Source: Zanthoxylum bungeanum (Eukaryota; Streptophyta; Magnoliopsida; Sapindales; Rutaceae). Taken from it: 64,000 nt of DNA. The notes below the pieces were generated by a model, which was not told the DNA's origin, did not search any database, and was given only the letters and a program-made list of their open reading frames with translations. Position 1 is the first letter of the stretch; the number at the start of each line of letters is the position of its first letter. Made by a program: the position numbers and the translations under genes. Location: assembly GCA_019454045.1 (NCBI GenBank), contig SKCR01037636.1:16086-80085 (forward strand). The letters run 5' to 3'. This document shows positions 11,567 through 24,099 of this stretch, piece after piece.

Positions 11567-12556
11567 TTTTCATTCCCACTCGGGTAATGAAACATGACAA
11601 AAATAGACTGCAAGGTATAACAGAGAGGTGGGTGGACACTACCCATACTTTCCACCTTTATGTTGGTGAGATGACTATTATCCCAAGGTATTTTTCTTAT
11701 CTAACCAGCATTTCGTGCGAAGGCCGCCTGTTTGAGTTTGATTCTAGCTTGTACCCTACCACCGTCCGGGCTAGCTATATCCAGCATCGGCTAGGAGTTA
11801 TCCCAGGGGTTCCTTCAGAAGTGATCGTATATGTGGAATTTCGGATCCATTCACATGGACAGTCTCCTACCCAGGATGTCGAGATCGACCAACTGGTGTA
11901 GTCATTTCTCCTCTATGTATTCGACTGTACCCTTTTTGCTGATGCGGCCAATTTTATAGATTTTTACCTTCTTCCTCTACTCCACGACTTTGATACTGTG
12001 CTGACTGGGGTTCTCCTGCCCTGGCGGCTATCTATCGAGGTTTAGACTAATATTGCAGCGGTAGCTCGTATGTGCAGGGCTACGACTTTCTAATAGAAAT
12101 ACATACTACCACATTTACTCCATTTTGACTTGTTTTATTGATTGACGACTAAACTTGGACCTTATTTTCTTGCCATGAGCCTCGATATATGAGTTCAATG
12201 TATTAGCTCGACCTTTCTCTATTTACAAGGAAGAATATAGGTTTCCTGGCCTATCCCGATGAGGCGAATTCACCGTAGGATCGTCTGAGTTCCATGGTAT
12301 AGCCTTGCATTGAGCTCGCATGAATTAACTCAATTAGGATATGGTAAGCTTTCTCTTATCTCGCCTTTCTGAGTCAGTCTCTTTTAATTATCTGAATTGA
12401 CTTTTTCCATTTTTTAGCTTGACATAGCTTGGTGGGGGACCCATTTGGATGACCTGTTAGAGTTCCTCCACACTTCTTTCAGGAAGAATGGTCTTTGCCT
12501 ACTTCTTTTAGGTACCGACCAATGACTCTGGTATTTGGGCGAGCATGTGTATTCTT
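11567..12556 (+). pseudogene. Plant mobile domain (PMD)-type protein, 5' part, broken
   Basis: An ORF starting at ATG 11587 reads MKHDKNRLQGITERWVDTTH, then THTFHLYVGEMTIIPRYFS, matching the WRPETHTFHLP.GEMT..LED motif of the PMD (aminotransferase-like) family. A TAG at 11899-11901 interrupts it. The same frame continues with FLLYVFDCTLFADAANF and YLLPLLHDFD. The family block WGSPALAAIYRGL then appears in another frame, so there is a frameshift near 12005. Further decayed sequence runs to a WYLGEHVY-like segment just before element A. PMD proteins occur as host silencing factors (MAIN family) and in transposons. This fragment could be either. It cannot encode a full protein. Confidence 0.72.
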
Positions 12557-14791
12557 TGTTGGGATATATACCCTATAGTATAATGTAATATGTAAACGAA
12601 ATTTTATTTTAAATTATTATCGATGCATTATTCATTTATGAAAGTGTTTAAAGTCACATGCTATAAATTACCATGTATGCTCTTGGATACTAAATGTACT
12701 TTCAGGCTTAATGTATAAGTGTTATACACTAGAAGATTTATGTCTTAAATTAGTAATACTAAATAGTCCGTAGATAGCAAACAAAGATAGGAACTTTGTT
12801 TGTGGTTTATCTATAGTTGCGGTTCATTCTATATTGTATGACGACTTTAATCAAGGTTCTTTCATATGGTGACATGAGAATGAAGACGTCTTATATGATT
12901 TAATCATATATGACTGGACCAAGATAGAAATGCAATTATTTTAATATCCATTAAACAAAGAAATTCATATAAGTCTAATATATGATCATATATGGGTTGA
13001 TCTGAATCCCGAGTGTATTACGAACTCATGCATGGCAGACTATGTCCTTTGATTTACAAATGTGAGGTTGGGAAGAAATCCTAACCAATAGCTACGTACT
13101 TTGGGGACATAATTTGGTGTGTTGCTGGGGAATTTTTACATAGATTTGGAATCCACTCATTCTTGCGAGAAGTAGAAGAGTATCTTCCTTAAAGGTTGGT
13201 TCGGTACTTGAACGGTTAAAGCGCTCAAATCTTTCTATCACGAATAGAAAGATTAATATTCGTAATAGTCATGAATTAATCGTTCATTAGAGAATCAATG
13301 ATACTTATGACACAAAATAATTTTAGGGGTATAACATATATTATGACCCGGCTCTAATTATGAGACACTCTTGGAGGGTCAATATGTATGCAGTGATTAT
13401 ATCGGTGGACGCTGATAAGTTTCGGTATAAAATATATCTGCATTAATGAGAGTGATGCTTTAGGTTTTTAGTGGAATAACCTAAAATTTAAAGAGTTTTA
13501 ATTAATATTTCAGGATTATTGGAGCTCATAACTGTAGGTTTATTTTGTTCTCGTGTTAACTCGTTACACTATAGAGATCAATTAAATAATTGGATAGTCC
13601 AATTATGAACTCATTTGAAAAATATTAAATAATTGAGAATTAGTTAATGTCATAATTATTAATTAAATTACTAATTATATAATGTCACACTTTGTACCTA
13701 TATATTAAAGTATTTAATATATAGTTTTATTTTGGATAGTCATTTAATACAATATTTGAATTTTGAATTAAATTTGATTCAATTCAAAATCAAATATGTA
13801 ATTTATATCATGATATAAGTCACATTTTAAATTTTAATTTCAAATTAAATGATATTCGATATCATATTTAATTTTTTGAAATTAGTAATTATTTTGTGAC
13901 AATTGTGCCCTTGGCCAAAATTTATATGTATGATTAGAGTTAGTGTTAATTTTGTACAAGCATAATTAATTAACCTAAATCATTGATATAAATTAAAATA
14001 TTTTCTCTTGTTTTCTTAACCTTAATCACTTTCTCATTTTTCAGTGAGATTGAAAAAGAGAGAATAGATAAAATATGGATGAAAATTTTCTCTCATGTGA
14101 GTTGATTCGAGTCCACTCTCATGGACTTTTGGTAACACGGAAGATCGAGGGGTAGACCCGATCCATCACAAATTATTGACGGCATTGGTAGATCCTTGTT
14201 ACACATCACACGGAAACAACTCAGAAATTACAAAGCGATTGCGCCAAGCAATTGATCATCATCATCAAAGGCTATTGAAGCATGCATATGATTTTGATGT
14301 TTTGATGTTTGGCGTTAAAAACAAAGGCAATTGAAACACATGATCACATGTGTGAGCTGTTGGAAGGCCAACAGTCATAATACATCACATGCGATTTTGA
14401 TTCTTGTGTTGTGTGCGTGAACAAAAGGATATCAGCGAAGTGCGTGAAGAAAATCAGGGCTTATTGTTTTAAGCAAATATTGGGCTGTTCTGGGTCTGAT
14501 TTTTGGCGAAAAATTTTGGGAACACAAGGGACTGATTTGGTGAAGTTATTGGGTTGTTTCGGTGTGATAATAATATTTAGAATAGTTATTGAAAAACTGC
14601 AAAACAGTTCAGATTTTTCTATGTCTAGTGAGCAGTTTTTCGATGTAACAGTAACTATAAGGACTGATCAAATTTGACAATAATGAGGCAGTGGGTAGAA
14701 ATTTTTTTTTAAGATTGATCCTGGGGCCGATAGGCTTTTCCGCTGCACGATGAGTCGTTCACGTGAAGTGTTCGCGAGATTGGTTCCTACA
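12557..14791 (+). repeat. A 5' LTR
   Basis: About 2.2 kb. The same family recurs inverted in E (50017-50800 and 29690-30809), where tracts such as GACCCGGCTC and the poorly conserved ATTGGATAGTCC region can be matched. 13588-13604 is a 7-bp perfect inverted repeat with a TAG spacer. The open frame at 14411-14677 lies inside the LTR and has no recognisable product. Confidence 0.78.
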
Positions 14792-16590
14792 ATTGGCATC
14801 AAGAACGATGTTGAAAAGTATTCTAACTCTTCTCTTTTAATTTTTTAATTATGTGGTAATCATTGTTTATTTATTTTTTATGTATGACATGCATGAAAAA
14901 ATAAATTTTTTTTTTTTATTTATGTCATATGAGTGGTCATAAAATAAATGATTTTATTTGATAAAATAAATTCATGCGATGAATGTTTATTTATTTATTT
15001 ATTTTAAAAAAAAAAAAAATACATTATCGTAAATTTTCCCGGCTATTATTTATCTTTTATTTATTTTAGGATGTAAGGCCATAAGGTCATTTTTATAAGT
15101 GTTGTAAAAATTATTCATTCTTGTAATTTTTATGTTGTATCCAAATTTAATGTAAATAGTGGAACCGTTACTATCAACAATATTGTAAGGAGTTACATTA
15201 TGCAAGCCATTGCTTCGAGCAAGTGTTGAAGACCAAGGGATGTCTTGGTCATTTATTTACTAATTAGATTAGTATAGAAAAATAAGAGTCCAGTCAATGC
15301 ATTAGTTTTGTTGTATGTATGTTTTAATTCAAATTGTTTAAATAACATTTTATATAGCATATGATACTCACTCATGTATTGTAACATGCCATGACATTAG
15401 ATGCATGTTTAATTAATCAAAGCATAAAAATTATGCATAAATTTAAATATTTTAAATGTAGATTAATACATGCATATATTAAATTAAATAGTTTAATTTA
15501 TATAAGTTTAAAATTTTATAATTTGGAAAAAGATAATTGATAGGAGATTAGTTATTTGATTTAGTATATATGATGGAAACCTGGACATAAATTCCATAGC
15601 TGATTCCGAATGGACGATAGCGTGGTCTGCACTCGGGATACAACTTCACGTACCAAATAAAAATAACATAAGTCCCTATATCTAATTAAATATGTTTAAT
15701 TAAATAATTGCTTAATCCAAATTTTAATTTTTAAACTTAAATAGTGAACTAAATATTTTAAGAGTTAAAATTGAAACAGCTCACTAAAAAGAACACTTAA
15801 TTAAATTATTTAATTGAGTTATATTAGTGAATAAAATTTTAAGTGTTAAAATTTGGAGATATCACTAATAGTCCACTAGTATTAATTAGGTTATGATTTT
15901 AGTCGCGCATAATCTAAACAAATTGGATACCAGTGTAAATAGAAACCTTAAACTATAAAATTGTGAGTGGGATATGGATGGATAACGTGAGATTCAAAAG
16001 GCGCCTCGAGACGACTTTATTTTCGTCCCCTACGGGTGGTGTCCATTTTGGGTCAATATCAAGATCGAATTCCGAGAGGATAGAGATTCTAGATGTATTT
16101 AGTGATTTGACCTACCCTACGACGACACTTCACTAGTTAAGTCCAAGAATTCCGAAATGACAGGTTACACTCACAAAGGTATGATTAATTGTTAATCAAT
16201 ATTCCTTGATCAAATCAAACGATAGTTGATTAATATAGGAATAAGAGTTATTCTCGAATATATTTATAATTTGAGATTGTCTCAATCTAAAATGCAAATA
16301 ACTAACCTACCCTACGTCGGCACTTATTTGTGGAATGTTAGGATTCCATGGCATATTAATTATTTTTCGGTTTCTAATGCATTTTACATGGTCAATGCAT
16401 CATGTTTAATTTTATGCCAAAATGCTTGTGATGATTTTAATATGCGATGAACGAAATTTTTGAATGTATGTTTATTTTTAAAATTTTCTACCATTTTTCT
16501 TTGGTGTTTCCATACTTACTAACGACAAACCTACGAGAGAAAATTATGTTAAATGAAAAGTAACATGAACAGCGCCCTGGTTTTTTGAAG
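14792..16590 (+). other. A leader with degenerate primer-binding site
   Basis: TGGCATCAAGAAC at 14794-14806 resembles a mutated TGGTATCAGAGC. The following 1.7 kb is AT-rich, with a poly-A run near 15005, and has no supported coding sequence. Segments near 15570-15660, 16000-16150 and 16290-16330 recur inverted in E at 52560-52440, 52070-51890 and 51750-51700, which shows that A and E share this leader. Confidence 0.6.
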
Positions 16591-17850
16591 ACATTAAATT
16601 TATCCGGAAGGAGGAGTGTCCTCCGGAGACAAGCTATGCATGATACTCACCAAAAGATGGATTTTGTCTAATGAAAAAGCCTATTTGTACTTCCTAGCAC
16701 GGATGTCTGATGTTCTTGCTGCAAAGAATGAACCAATGCTACAAAATCTATGATGATAGAGTCATTGAAAATCATGTTTGGGTAGCTTTCGGAGCAGCAA
16801 CATCATGAGGCCTTGGCCTTAGTGATGACCAAGAAGATGAGCAAGAGACATTCATTTGAGAGCATATCTTGAGGATGATGATCCACATAGGTCATATCAA
16901 TGAGAGTTGCCAAATGATTATGATCATGTAAACTTTTTCGAAGAATTTCCTACAGTTTAAGAGCAATTATGTTATAAACAAATTGATATTCACTCATACA
17001 TAACTGCTAAATGAGCTCACCACTTAGGAGTCCATGCTGATAGATCCTCGTAATCCTAATAGAGAGGTAAGTGTTGCCGAATCTTTCAAATATGCAAAGA
17101 ATAGAAAGAAAATTTTGGAAGGCTAATGATACAACTACTTGATACATGGAAATACGTTGCTGAAGGTAAAATTACCATGAGAGTTAAGACATACGATGCC
17201 ATTTCAGTAAAAACATTTGGAGTTATTAGTTTTCAATTTTTCAAATAATAATTATTTGATTTTAAACAAATTATTGTTTATTCTTATTTTATCGCAGAAA
17301 TTTGATTTATGTTTCAAAATGATTGCCTAATGTTTTCATTTCATTGAATAATAATTATTATTATTTCGAGAAATAGATTACCAAGATGCATAGGAAACTT
17401 GGAAAATAACATGTATGTGTTAAGACTCTTAACACATATCTCACTAATCAACATATGCATGTTTAAGGTTAAAAAACTAAAAACTAAACAACAAAGGATT
17501 TCTCACGATGACACATATCTTTTGCATTTTAGTTTTGGTCTTATTAACCTTGACAGGATAAACATATTAGTAAAAAATGATTCTTTAAGTTAGTTAAAGG
17601 ATCGCACCTTACCAATCTGTGAGTCATGTCTAGAAGGTAAGATGACCAAGAGACCTTTCATTGGAAAAAGATTAAAATCTATCTTACCATCAGATGGTTA
17701 TGAATATTTCGCCATATTTATTGATGATTATTCAAAATATGTGTTTGTTTACCTAATGCAACGTATTTCACATACCTTTGAAAAGTTCAAAGAGTTTTAT
17801 ACTGAGGTTGGGAACCAATTACGTAAAACCATCAAAATTATGTGATCAAA
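16591..17850 (+). pseudogene. A gag, protease and integrase remnant
   Basis: 16660-16760 encodes MSDVLAAKNEPML, resembling the C-terminal copia gag block ending in a short Leu-rich helix. 17165-17250 reads EGKITMRVKTYDAISVKTFG, which fits the protease segment with the usual G replaced. 17510-17640 is a GAG-pre-integrase block (LINLDRINILVKNDSLS, then CESCLEGKMTKRPF). 17690-17830 keeps GYEYFAIFIDDYSKYVFVYL and a following KFKEFYTEVGNQL. The HSD segment between the CCHH region and the core is missing. Stops and deletions break every domain. Confidence 0.75.
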
Positions 17851-18240
17851 TGGTGTATGCAGATATGAGAAATCAGGCCCTATTAGACATGATGAGATCA
17901 ATGTTTAGTGACAGTTCATTACCTAGTTTGTTCTGGTGTTAAACATTACAGACATTAGTTGATATCCTAAGGAGACTAGGAGTGAATTCTTTTACAGTCC
18001 AAAAGATAACAAAATATATGTGTCGACAAACGCTACATTTCTTGAGGAGGACTATTTGTGAGAATTCAAGCCTCGTAGTAGAATAGTTCTTAAGGAGTTA
18101 CATTCTGTTTTGACTAGTAAACCATCAACAAATGTTGTTGATAATAACATAGCACATTCGATGACGCAATTGCATTAGGATGATCTACCACCTAGACGCA
18201 GTGGGAAAGTTGTATGACAACTTGATGGCTATCTAGAGAT
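17851..18240 (+). pseudogene. A integrase C-terminal and linker remnant
   Basis: About 400 bp with no continuous frame. A short copia-like piece, KIYVSTNATFLEED, is readable around 18010-18060 and corresponds to the linker after integrase (NKIFVSTNAVFLEE-type). The stretch is deleted and frameshifted relative to a normal element. Confidence 0.5.
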
Positions 18241-19015
18241 TGGAAAGGCACAAGTGATCGCCTTTAGTGATGATGTAGAGGATCCATTGAGCTATTGTAG
18301 TGTAATAGATGATCTTGATAAAGAGGTATGGCTCAAAGCCATGAACCTCGGGATGGAGTCGATATACTCTAACTCAGTCTGGAAACGCGTATATCAACCT
18401 GATGGGGTAAAGCTCATAGGTTGCAAGTGGGTCTACAAAAGAAATAGGGGAGCAGATTGGAAGGCACAGACCTTCAAGGCTAGTGGCCAAAGGTTATACC
18501 CAGAAAGAGGGAGTCGACTATGAGAATAATTTCTCGCTAGTAGCCATGCCCAAATTCATACACACACTTCTTTCCATTGCCGCATATTATGACTATGGGA
18601 TTGAACAAATGAACGTCAAGACAACATTCTTGAATGAAAATCTTGACGAATGTATTTATATAGTACAACCAGAGGGGTTCACAGCCCAAGATCAAGAGCA
18701 AAAGGTTTATAAACTACAAAGCTTCATTTATGAACTCAAGTAGATATCTCAATCTTGGAATAGAAGATTTGATATGATGATCAAGTGTTATGACCTTGAG
18801 CAGAATGTTGATGAACCTTGTGCATACAAGTGTTTCATTGACAATAATATGGTTTTTCTCGTATATACATCGGTGATAGTTTACTCATTGAGAATGATGT
18901 AAAAGTATTATCTGGCGTAAAATACTGGTTAGCTAACCAATTCCAAATTAAAGATTTGGGATAGGTGAGTTATATACTTGAGATCCAAATTATTCGAGAT
19001 CACAAGAGACGACTG
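18241..19015 (+). pseudogene. A reverse transcriptase, 5' part
   Basis: 18254-18523 encodes DLDKEVWLKAMNLGMESIY, then GVKLIGCKWVYKRNRG, the first copia RT block. A frameshift near 18485 is followed by AKGYTQKEGVDYENNFSLVA and IEQMNVKTTFLNENLDECIY. A stop at 18741 precedes further matches, including a region where the YVDD motif should be but is not intact. The frame runs into the B insertion at 19016 and resumes at 28728 with an ALSQTSYINK-like block. Confidence 0.8.
19011..19015. repeat. B target-site duplication, left copy (GACTG)
   Basis: GACTG here is exactly repeated at 28723-28727, flanking B. Removing B and one copy restores the copia RT reading ...RDHKRRL.ALSQTSYIN..., which confirms that B inserted into A. 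Confidence 0.95.
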
Positions 19016-21001
19016 TGTTAGTGTTCCTAGAACATGCCAAAGATCTTTAAGAGTGATTTGTGTGTGAATTATCAAGAGAGTTGCGGAATACTCACATTGA
19101 TTGGTTGAGGAGATTTAAAAATTTCCATCTTTGTTGGATGTGTTGGAAGCTTCGGAGCTTGAGATCGAGTTCCAAACTCTCGGATGAGTTTCCCTATCAC
19201 CTTGATTTACTCCTTGAAGTGCTAACTTGGAACAAAAAATGGAAGAAAAATTTTCCCTTCCATGGTAAGAGGCTCTCAGATTTTGAGAGAAAAGAGAGAG
19301 GGAATAGTATTTTCAAGTGTTCAACCAACTTACAAAATGTTGACTTCCCTTTTTAAATAAAAAAAGTGTGTGTTGGAATTGGTTAAAGTGTAGAAAAAGC
19401 AACCTCAAGCTTTCACTCAATCAATCACCAAATTCCATCAAGTGTCAAACACTTTGATGTAAGTTGGCGGGCCCCATTTTAAATTCCAAATTTAAGTCGG
19501 ACAATCCAACACGCAACTTCACTCGGGCCCAGGTTCGTTTAATTCCGAATTAAACGAATTTTCCGTTGTGACGTAATTAATTCCAATTTAATTAAATAAT
19601 AATACCTAGCAAAATTATTACGGAAGTCGCTCGCGAATTAATTTCAAATTAATTCGTTCGCTTGAATTAAAATCAAATTTTAATTCCGCATGAAATCTAA
19701 TTTCAATTAATATAACTAATATATTATTTTAGCCCAATTAAATAGTAAAATCTAATTTAACTATTAAATTTATTTTACCGATTAATTCCAAATTCATCGC
19801 GTTCTCTCTTCTCGACGAATTTATTCCCAGATAAATTCTCGACGCAATTAATCCCAGATTAATTCTTTCTCATTTAATTAATCCCAAATTAATTTATTGC
19901 CATAATTAATCCCAGATTAATTTTCTCTCTCGTAATTAATCCCAGATTAATTTTCTGTTCGAGTCAAATCTCAACGGTGAATCTTCGGGAAGCGACCAAG
20001 AGATTCCTGGATATGTTGGCAGTAAATACGGTTATCGGACTATCCAAATACGTGCGTACCTAGTATCACGTTCTTACCGATTTACAAGACATGGTTGGCT
20101 TCTAGCAAAACACCGTGCCTACCCAATTCTCCAGAAATATATTCAACATGGAATATACATAATCTATATCAGGCGTAGTTCACGTAGTATTGCGTATTAC
20201 GATCAAGTATCGGATGTCACATGCTAAGCCTGGGGTTGGAATTGTGTCTGCCCCGTACGAAGCATATATCAAATTAACAGCAACTAGTCTCTTTAATCGG
20301 ATAATCATGACCTTGTCATATTATCCCGATAGCTGCAGCATTTAAGAGATTACTAGTTCTGTATCCCTGCTTGATCATCATCTCCATATTACTGAAGTGA
20401 TACTTTCATCTTGACATCACACCTAATACACTACGATTCTTAGTATACCCAGAAGAGGCATACACAGAACCTGTTAAAGCCCTAGACGACCAAAACCAAA
20501 GTATACTGATTGTCGCAAGTATTAGCGATGCAAGTCTCAGGTTAAAACCAAATACACCTACCCTGATTCGGACTCCCATAGACACATAGTAATAATACCA
20601 ATGGGATTCCGAGGGGTCTATCCAGAGCGAAGTTATTTCCAAACCATCGGTAAACAAAACCTCCTATTACACTTGCATGAGTATCCAATACCCAAATATA
20701 TGAGAACTATGCCGTTACACTTCCATAACACGCACAAGTGTAATACTAGCCTATTCCGCATTATCGATGTCCAGTCTCGATAATACTACGACTAGGGATA
20801 TTTAATGATTAAACCTTAGTGGATTAATACTGTCTCATATCTTATTAATCTGGTACTAATCATATGGACTTTATCATTTATATATCCCGATAATCCAATT
20901 CCAAATGATAAAAGAGTAATTTCATTTGTCACATAGTTAATTTGTACAACAACATCATGTTCTGTACAAATAATGATGCTATGGGTCATAATTGTCCAAC
21001 A
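19016..21001 (-). repeat. B 3' LTR
   Basis: About 1.99 kb, matching 26812-28722. The palindrome train lies at about 19545-19960, including a run of several AATTAATC-CCA-GATTAATT units between 19850 and 19960. The ORF at 19060-19356 recurs in the other LTR at 26935-27150 with frame differences, so it is an LTR artefact. Confidence 0.93.
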
Positions 21002-21016
21002 ATCTCCCACTTGGCC
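21002..21016 (-). other. B polypurine tract
   Basis: The reverse complement is GGCCAAGTGGGAGAT, abutting the 3' LTR, as in R1. Confidence 0.78.
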
Positions 21017-21049
21017 AATAGCCAATCACTCAGGTGTTCTCCACCTAAA

Positions 21050-22560
21050 CTATGTACGGGTCGTTCAAACTTCTGCTGAGAATTAGCTTTCATCAGCGGA
21101 TTTGTAATGTTATCATCTGATGTGATTTATTCGATCATCTCATCGCCACGATGTATGATCTTACGAATCAGATGAAACGATTGAAGTACATACTTGAATC
21201 GTTGATGAGACCGCGGTTCCTTAGCCTGTGTTGTAGCCTAGCTCGGCTGCTAACAGAAATACTCCTAATCTAATTAGGAATATTATAGATCCAAAATGCT
21301 TCTTTTGCTGCCTTAGCTGCAATAATGTTCCGCTTTTTTTGTTTATTCGGCAACAGTATCTTGGTTGGAAGATTTCCAGCTCACTGTTCCGTTATTCAAA
21401 CTATATAGTACCCTTTATTGCGACTTACAGTCGTCTTTATCGGTTTGGAAACTTACAGCGGTGAACCCAGTCACCTCAAGTTCTCCTTCTCCATAGCTTA
21501 AGAAAGCATCCTTAGTTCATCTAAGATACTTAAGGATGTCCTTAACATCAATCCAGTGACCATCACCTGGATTGGCCTGATTGTGACTCCATATGCTCAA
21601 AGCGTATGAGACACCAGGTCACGTACATATATTTCAATGTACGAGTTCTCGGAGAGTCCCAACAACTTTTAGATCCATCTCAGTAGATCTTTATTCCTAG
21701 AATAAAGGTTGCCTCTCCCAAGTAATCTACGGAGAATTTTTCATGAAAGCCAAGCTTTCACCGATTGTTTTATGGGAATGTCATTTCCAAGAAATGATAT
21801 GTCATCATCATATAGGACACTCATTTTCAGTGCGCTCCCACTAACCTTCTTATATACACAAGAATCATCTTCGTTTTGAATTAAATCATATACCATTATG
21901 ATTACATCAAAATGATGATTCCAAGAATTCAATGCTTGCTTCAATCCATAAATGGATTGATTTAACTCGCAAACCTTGTTTGCATGTTTTGGCACGACAA
22001 AACCGTCAGGTTCTTGTAAACACCCTCCAAAAGGTTTTCGTTTAAGGAAAGCGGTTTTGATGTTAAGCTGCCATATTTCATAAATGAAATATGCAGCATT
22101 CGCAAGCATTATCCAAATGGATTGAATTATGGCAACGAGTAAAAGGTTTCGTCGTAATCGACACTATGTTGATGACGATACCTTTTCGCTACAAGCCTAG
22201 CTATGTACGTTTGTATGTTTCCATCCATATTTGTCTTCCTTGAAGACCCATATACTACAAATAGGCACAATGCCTTCTGGTACATCAACCAGTGTCCAAA
22301 CTTAGTTGCTATACATGAAATGCTTTTCGGACTTCATGGCACTTTGCCATAAAAGGGAGTCGATACCTTTTATCACTTCCTCATGCGTAGTCGGTTCGTA
22401 TTCCTCAATAAGATTGACATCTACATTAGGTGAGATCAGAAACCCATACCTCCGAGGTTGTTTTCTGACTCTCTCCGACCTACACGGTTCTTGTGTATAC
22501 GAAGATTATTGGTACAGTTTAATCCCTGATGAACTGTTGATGTTCCGTGAGGACTCGGTG
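21050..22560 (-). pseudogene. B RNase H and reverse transcriptase remnant
   Basis: The frame at 22109-21741 reads MLANAAYFIYEIWQLNIKTA, then NQSIYGLKQALNSWNHHFDV and a C-terminal LYDDDISFLGNDIPIKQS. This is the central copia RT with the catalytic motif as YDDD instead of YVDD. The preceding RT block (22560-22110) and the RNase H part (21050-21640) are recognisable by nucleotide match to G and C but interrupted by stops. In the RT block the usual TAFLNG is AFLKRK. It is not expected to be active. Confidence 0.8.
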
Positions 22561-23400
22561 CCTGGAATAGTATTATTCCGATTTTCATCGAGTTTTACTT
22601 TCCTCCCACTTACTATTGCATTTAGGAATTCCTTTTTACATTATTCTCTTGTGAGTTGTATAAGTACTATACTTTGGTTTCCCTAGGATAACCCACAAAT
22701 TAGGCACTTATCCGATTTGGGTTATAGTTGGTATCATCCAAACATATGCCCACATACCCAAATCTTCAGGAATGAGAAACCCAGTTTCTTTCTTGTTCAT
22801 ATCTAATATGAAGTCTGTCTAACAGATTTTCATGGAACCTTATTCAAAATAAGTCTTGCATTGTTTAATGCGTATCCCTAGAAGGAAAATGGTAGCTCAG
22901 AGCGACTCATCATTAACCTTACTATGTCCAACAAAGTTCGATTTCTCTGTTCGGACACACCATCAAATTGAGGTGGTCCGGGAGGAGTCCACTATGAAAG
23001 AATGCTATACTCTTTCAAGTAATCGAGAAACTCATATGTTAAAGTATTTTACACTATGGTCCGACCGTAATATTTTTAATACTTTTACCGGTTTGTTTTT
23101 CTTACTTCGTGTCGAAACTCTTTGAATTGCTCAAAAGTTTATGACATGTGTTTCATAAGATACACATAACCGTAACGCGTTGCCACCTCTAGCCTGGCTA
23201 GACATGGACCCACTTATGTCACTATGAACGAGGGCTAACAGATCGGTGGCACATGCATTTTTACCAAGTAAAAGATGTTTTAGGCATTTTGCCTAATAAA
23301 CTAGATTCGTAGACATCATTTGAATTAGAATCAAATCCGTTCTAGTATCCACTCTTCAAAAGTGTGGATATACGAACCTTGTTAATGTGTCCCAGACAAC
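22560..23400 (-). pseudogene. B integrase remnant
   Basis: Collinear with C 36180-37000 on the opposite strand, including the tract for GPM.. and RGG-like residues near 23210-23180 and the GTPQFDGVSE-like tract near 22960. There are many stops. The plus-strand ORFs at 22306-22686 and 22856-23125 are antisense shadows. Confidence 0.6.
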
Positions 23401-23850
23401 AATGCCACAAATAAGTCTCATATGATTAATTCAGTTTGAGCTATCTGTTTGTCATGTTATATGTTTGAGATTCATTTATATTCCAAATATAAATATTGTT
23501 ATTCACATCTAATGTGTTTATCTCAATATCATCTTTATAAACAAAAACACTTAGTGTTCTGGAATATAAAGGTATACCCGCAACGGGTTATACTTGATAT
23601 AGAGATAATGTTTCTAGTCAAACTAAGTACATTAAAACAGTTTCCTAATTCAAGTACATGCCCAAAGGGTAGTTCCAAAAGTCAGGTTTCTACGGTTAAA
23701 ACAGCGACTCTCGTCCCATTTTTGACTCGCAGGTCGATCTCAACTGAAGTCAGTCTCCTGCTAATCAGCAGATTCTGCACACCAATACATATTTATGTAC
23801 CACTTCTAGTATCAAAAATCCAATTTTGAAACCAGTAGTGGACATGTTTA
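23400..23850 (-). pseudogene. B protease remnant
   Basis: Nucleotide-collinear with C 35755-36160, which encodes the LDTGCGT block and a NNNIYI.NINESQT segment. No uninterrupted frame of useful length remains. The plus-strand ORF at 23449-23829 is a shadow. Confidence 0.55.
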
Positions 23851-23916
23851 TAACAAAATACCTGAAGTCGGAGCCTAGCCCGTCTTCACTTCCTTCATGT
23901 ATGCCTTGTCCATACG

Positions 23917-23958
23917 GCAGTCACGCTTCCAGTGACCCCGTTTGCCACAGTTTAGGCA
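23917..23958 (-). pseudogene. B gag zinc knuckle, intact CCHC
   Basis: Minus-strand translation gives CLNCGKRGHWKRDC, a perfect Cys-X2-Cys-X4-His-X4-Cys knuckle of copia gag, which binds element RNA. It is the only intact copy of this motif among R1, B and C. The surrounding gag frame is not recoverable, so it is a surviving island in a pseudogene. Confidence 0.85.
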
Positions 23959-24099
23959 GACATCTTGGGATATGTCATTTGTCTTCCTAGAAGATTGTGA
24001 CGATTTTGCCTTTGCCCATTTTCACATCCTTAGAAGTCTTCAGCCAAGCCTTGACCTTCTGGGATGTTGAAGTAAGATGTGTCTTGCGCTTCTTGCCTT

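Noticed and set aside
19060..19356. 98-residue ORF recurring at 26935-27150
   Set aside because: The two regions are the LTRs of B, so the recurrence is due to LTR duplication. The frame differs between the copies and no family is recognised.
22306..23125. Plus-strand ORFs in B
   Set aside because: They are antisense shadows of decayed RT and integrase on the minus strand.
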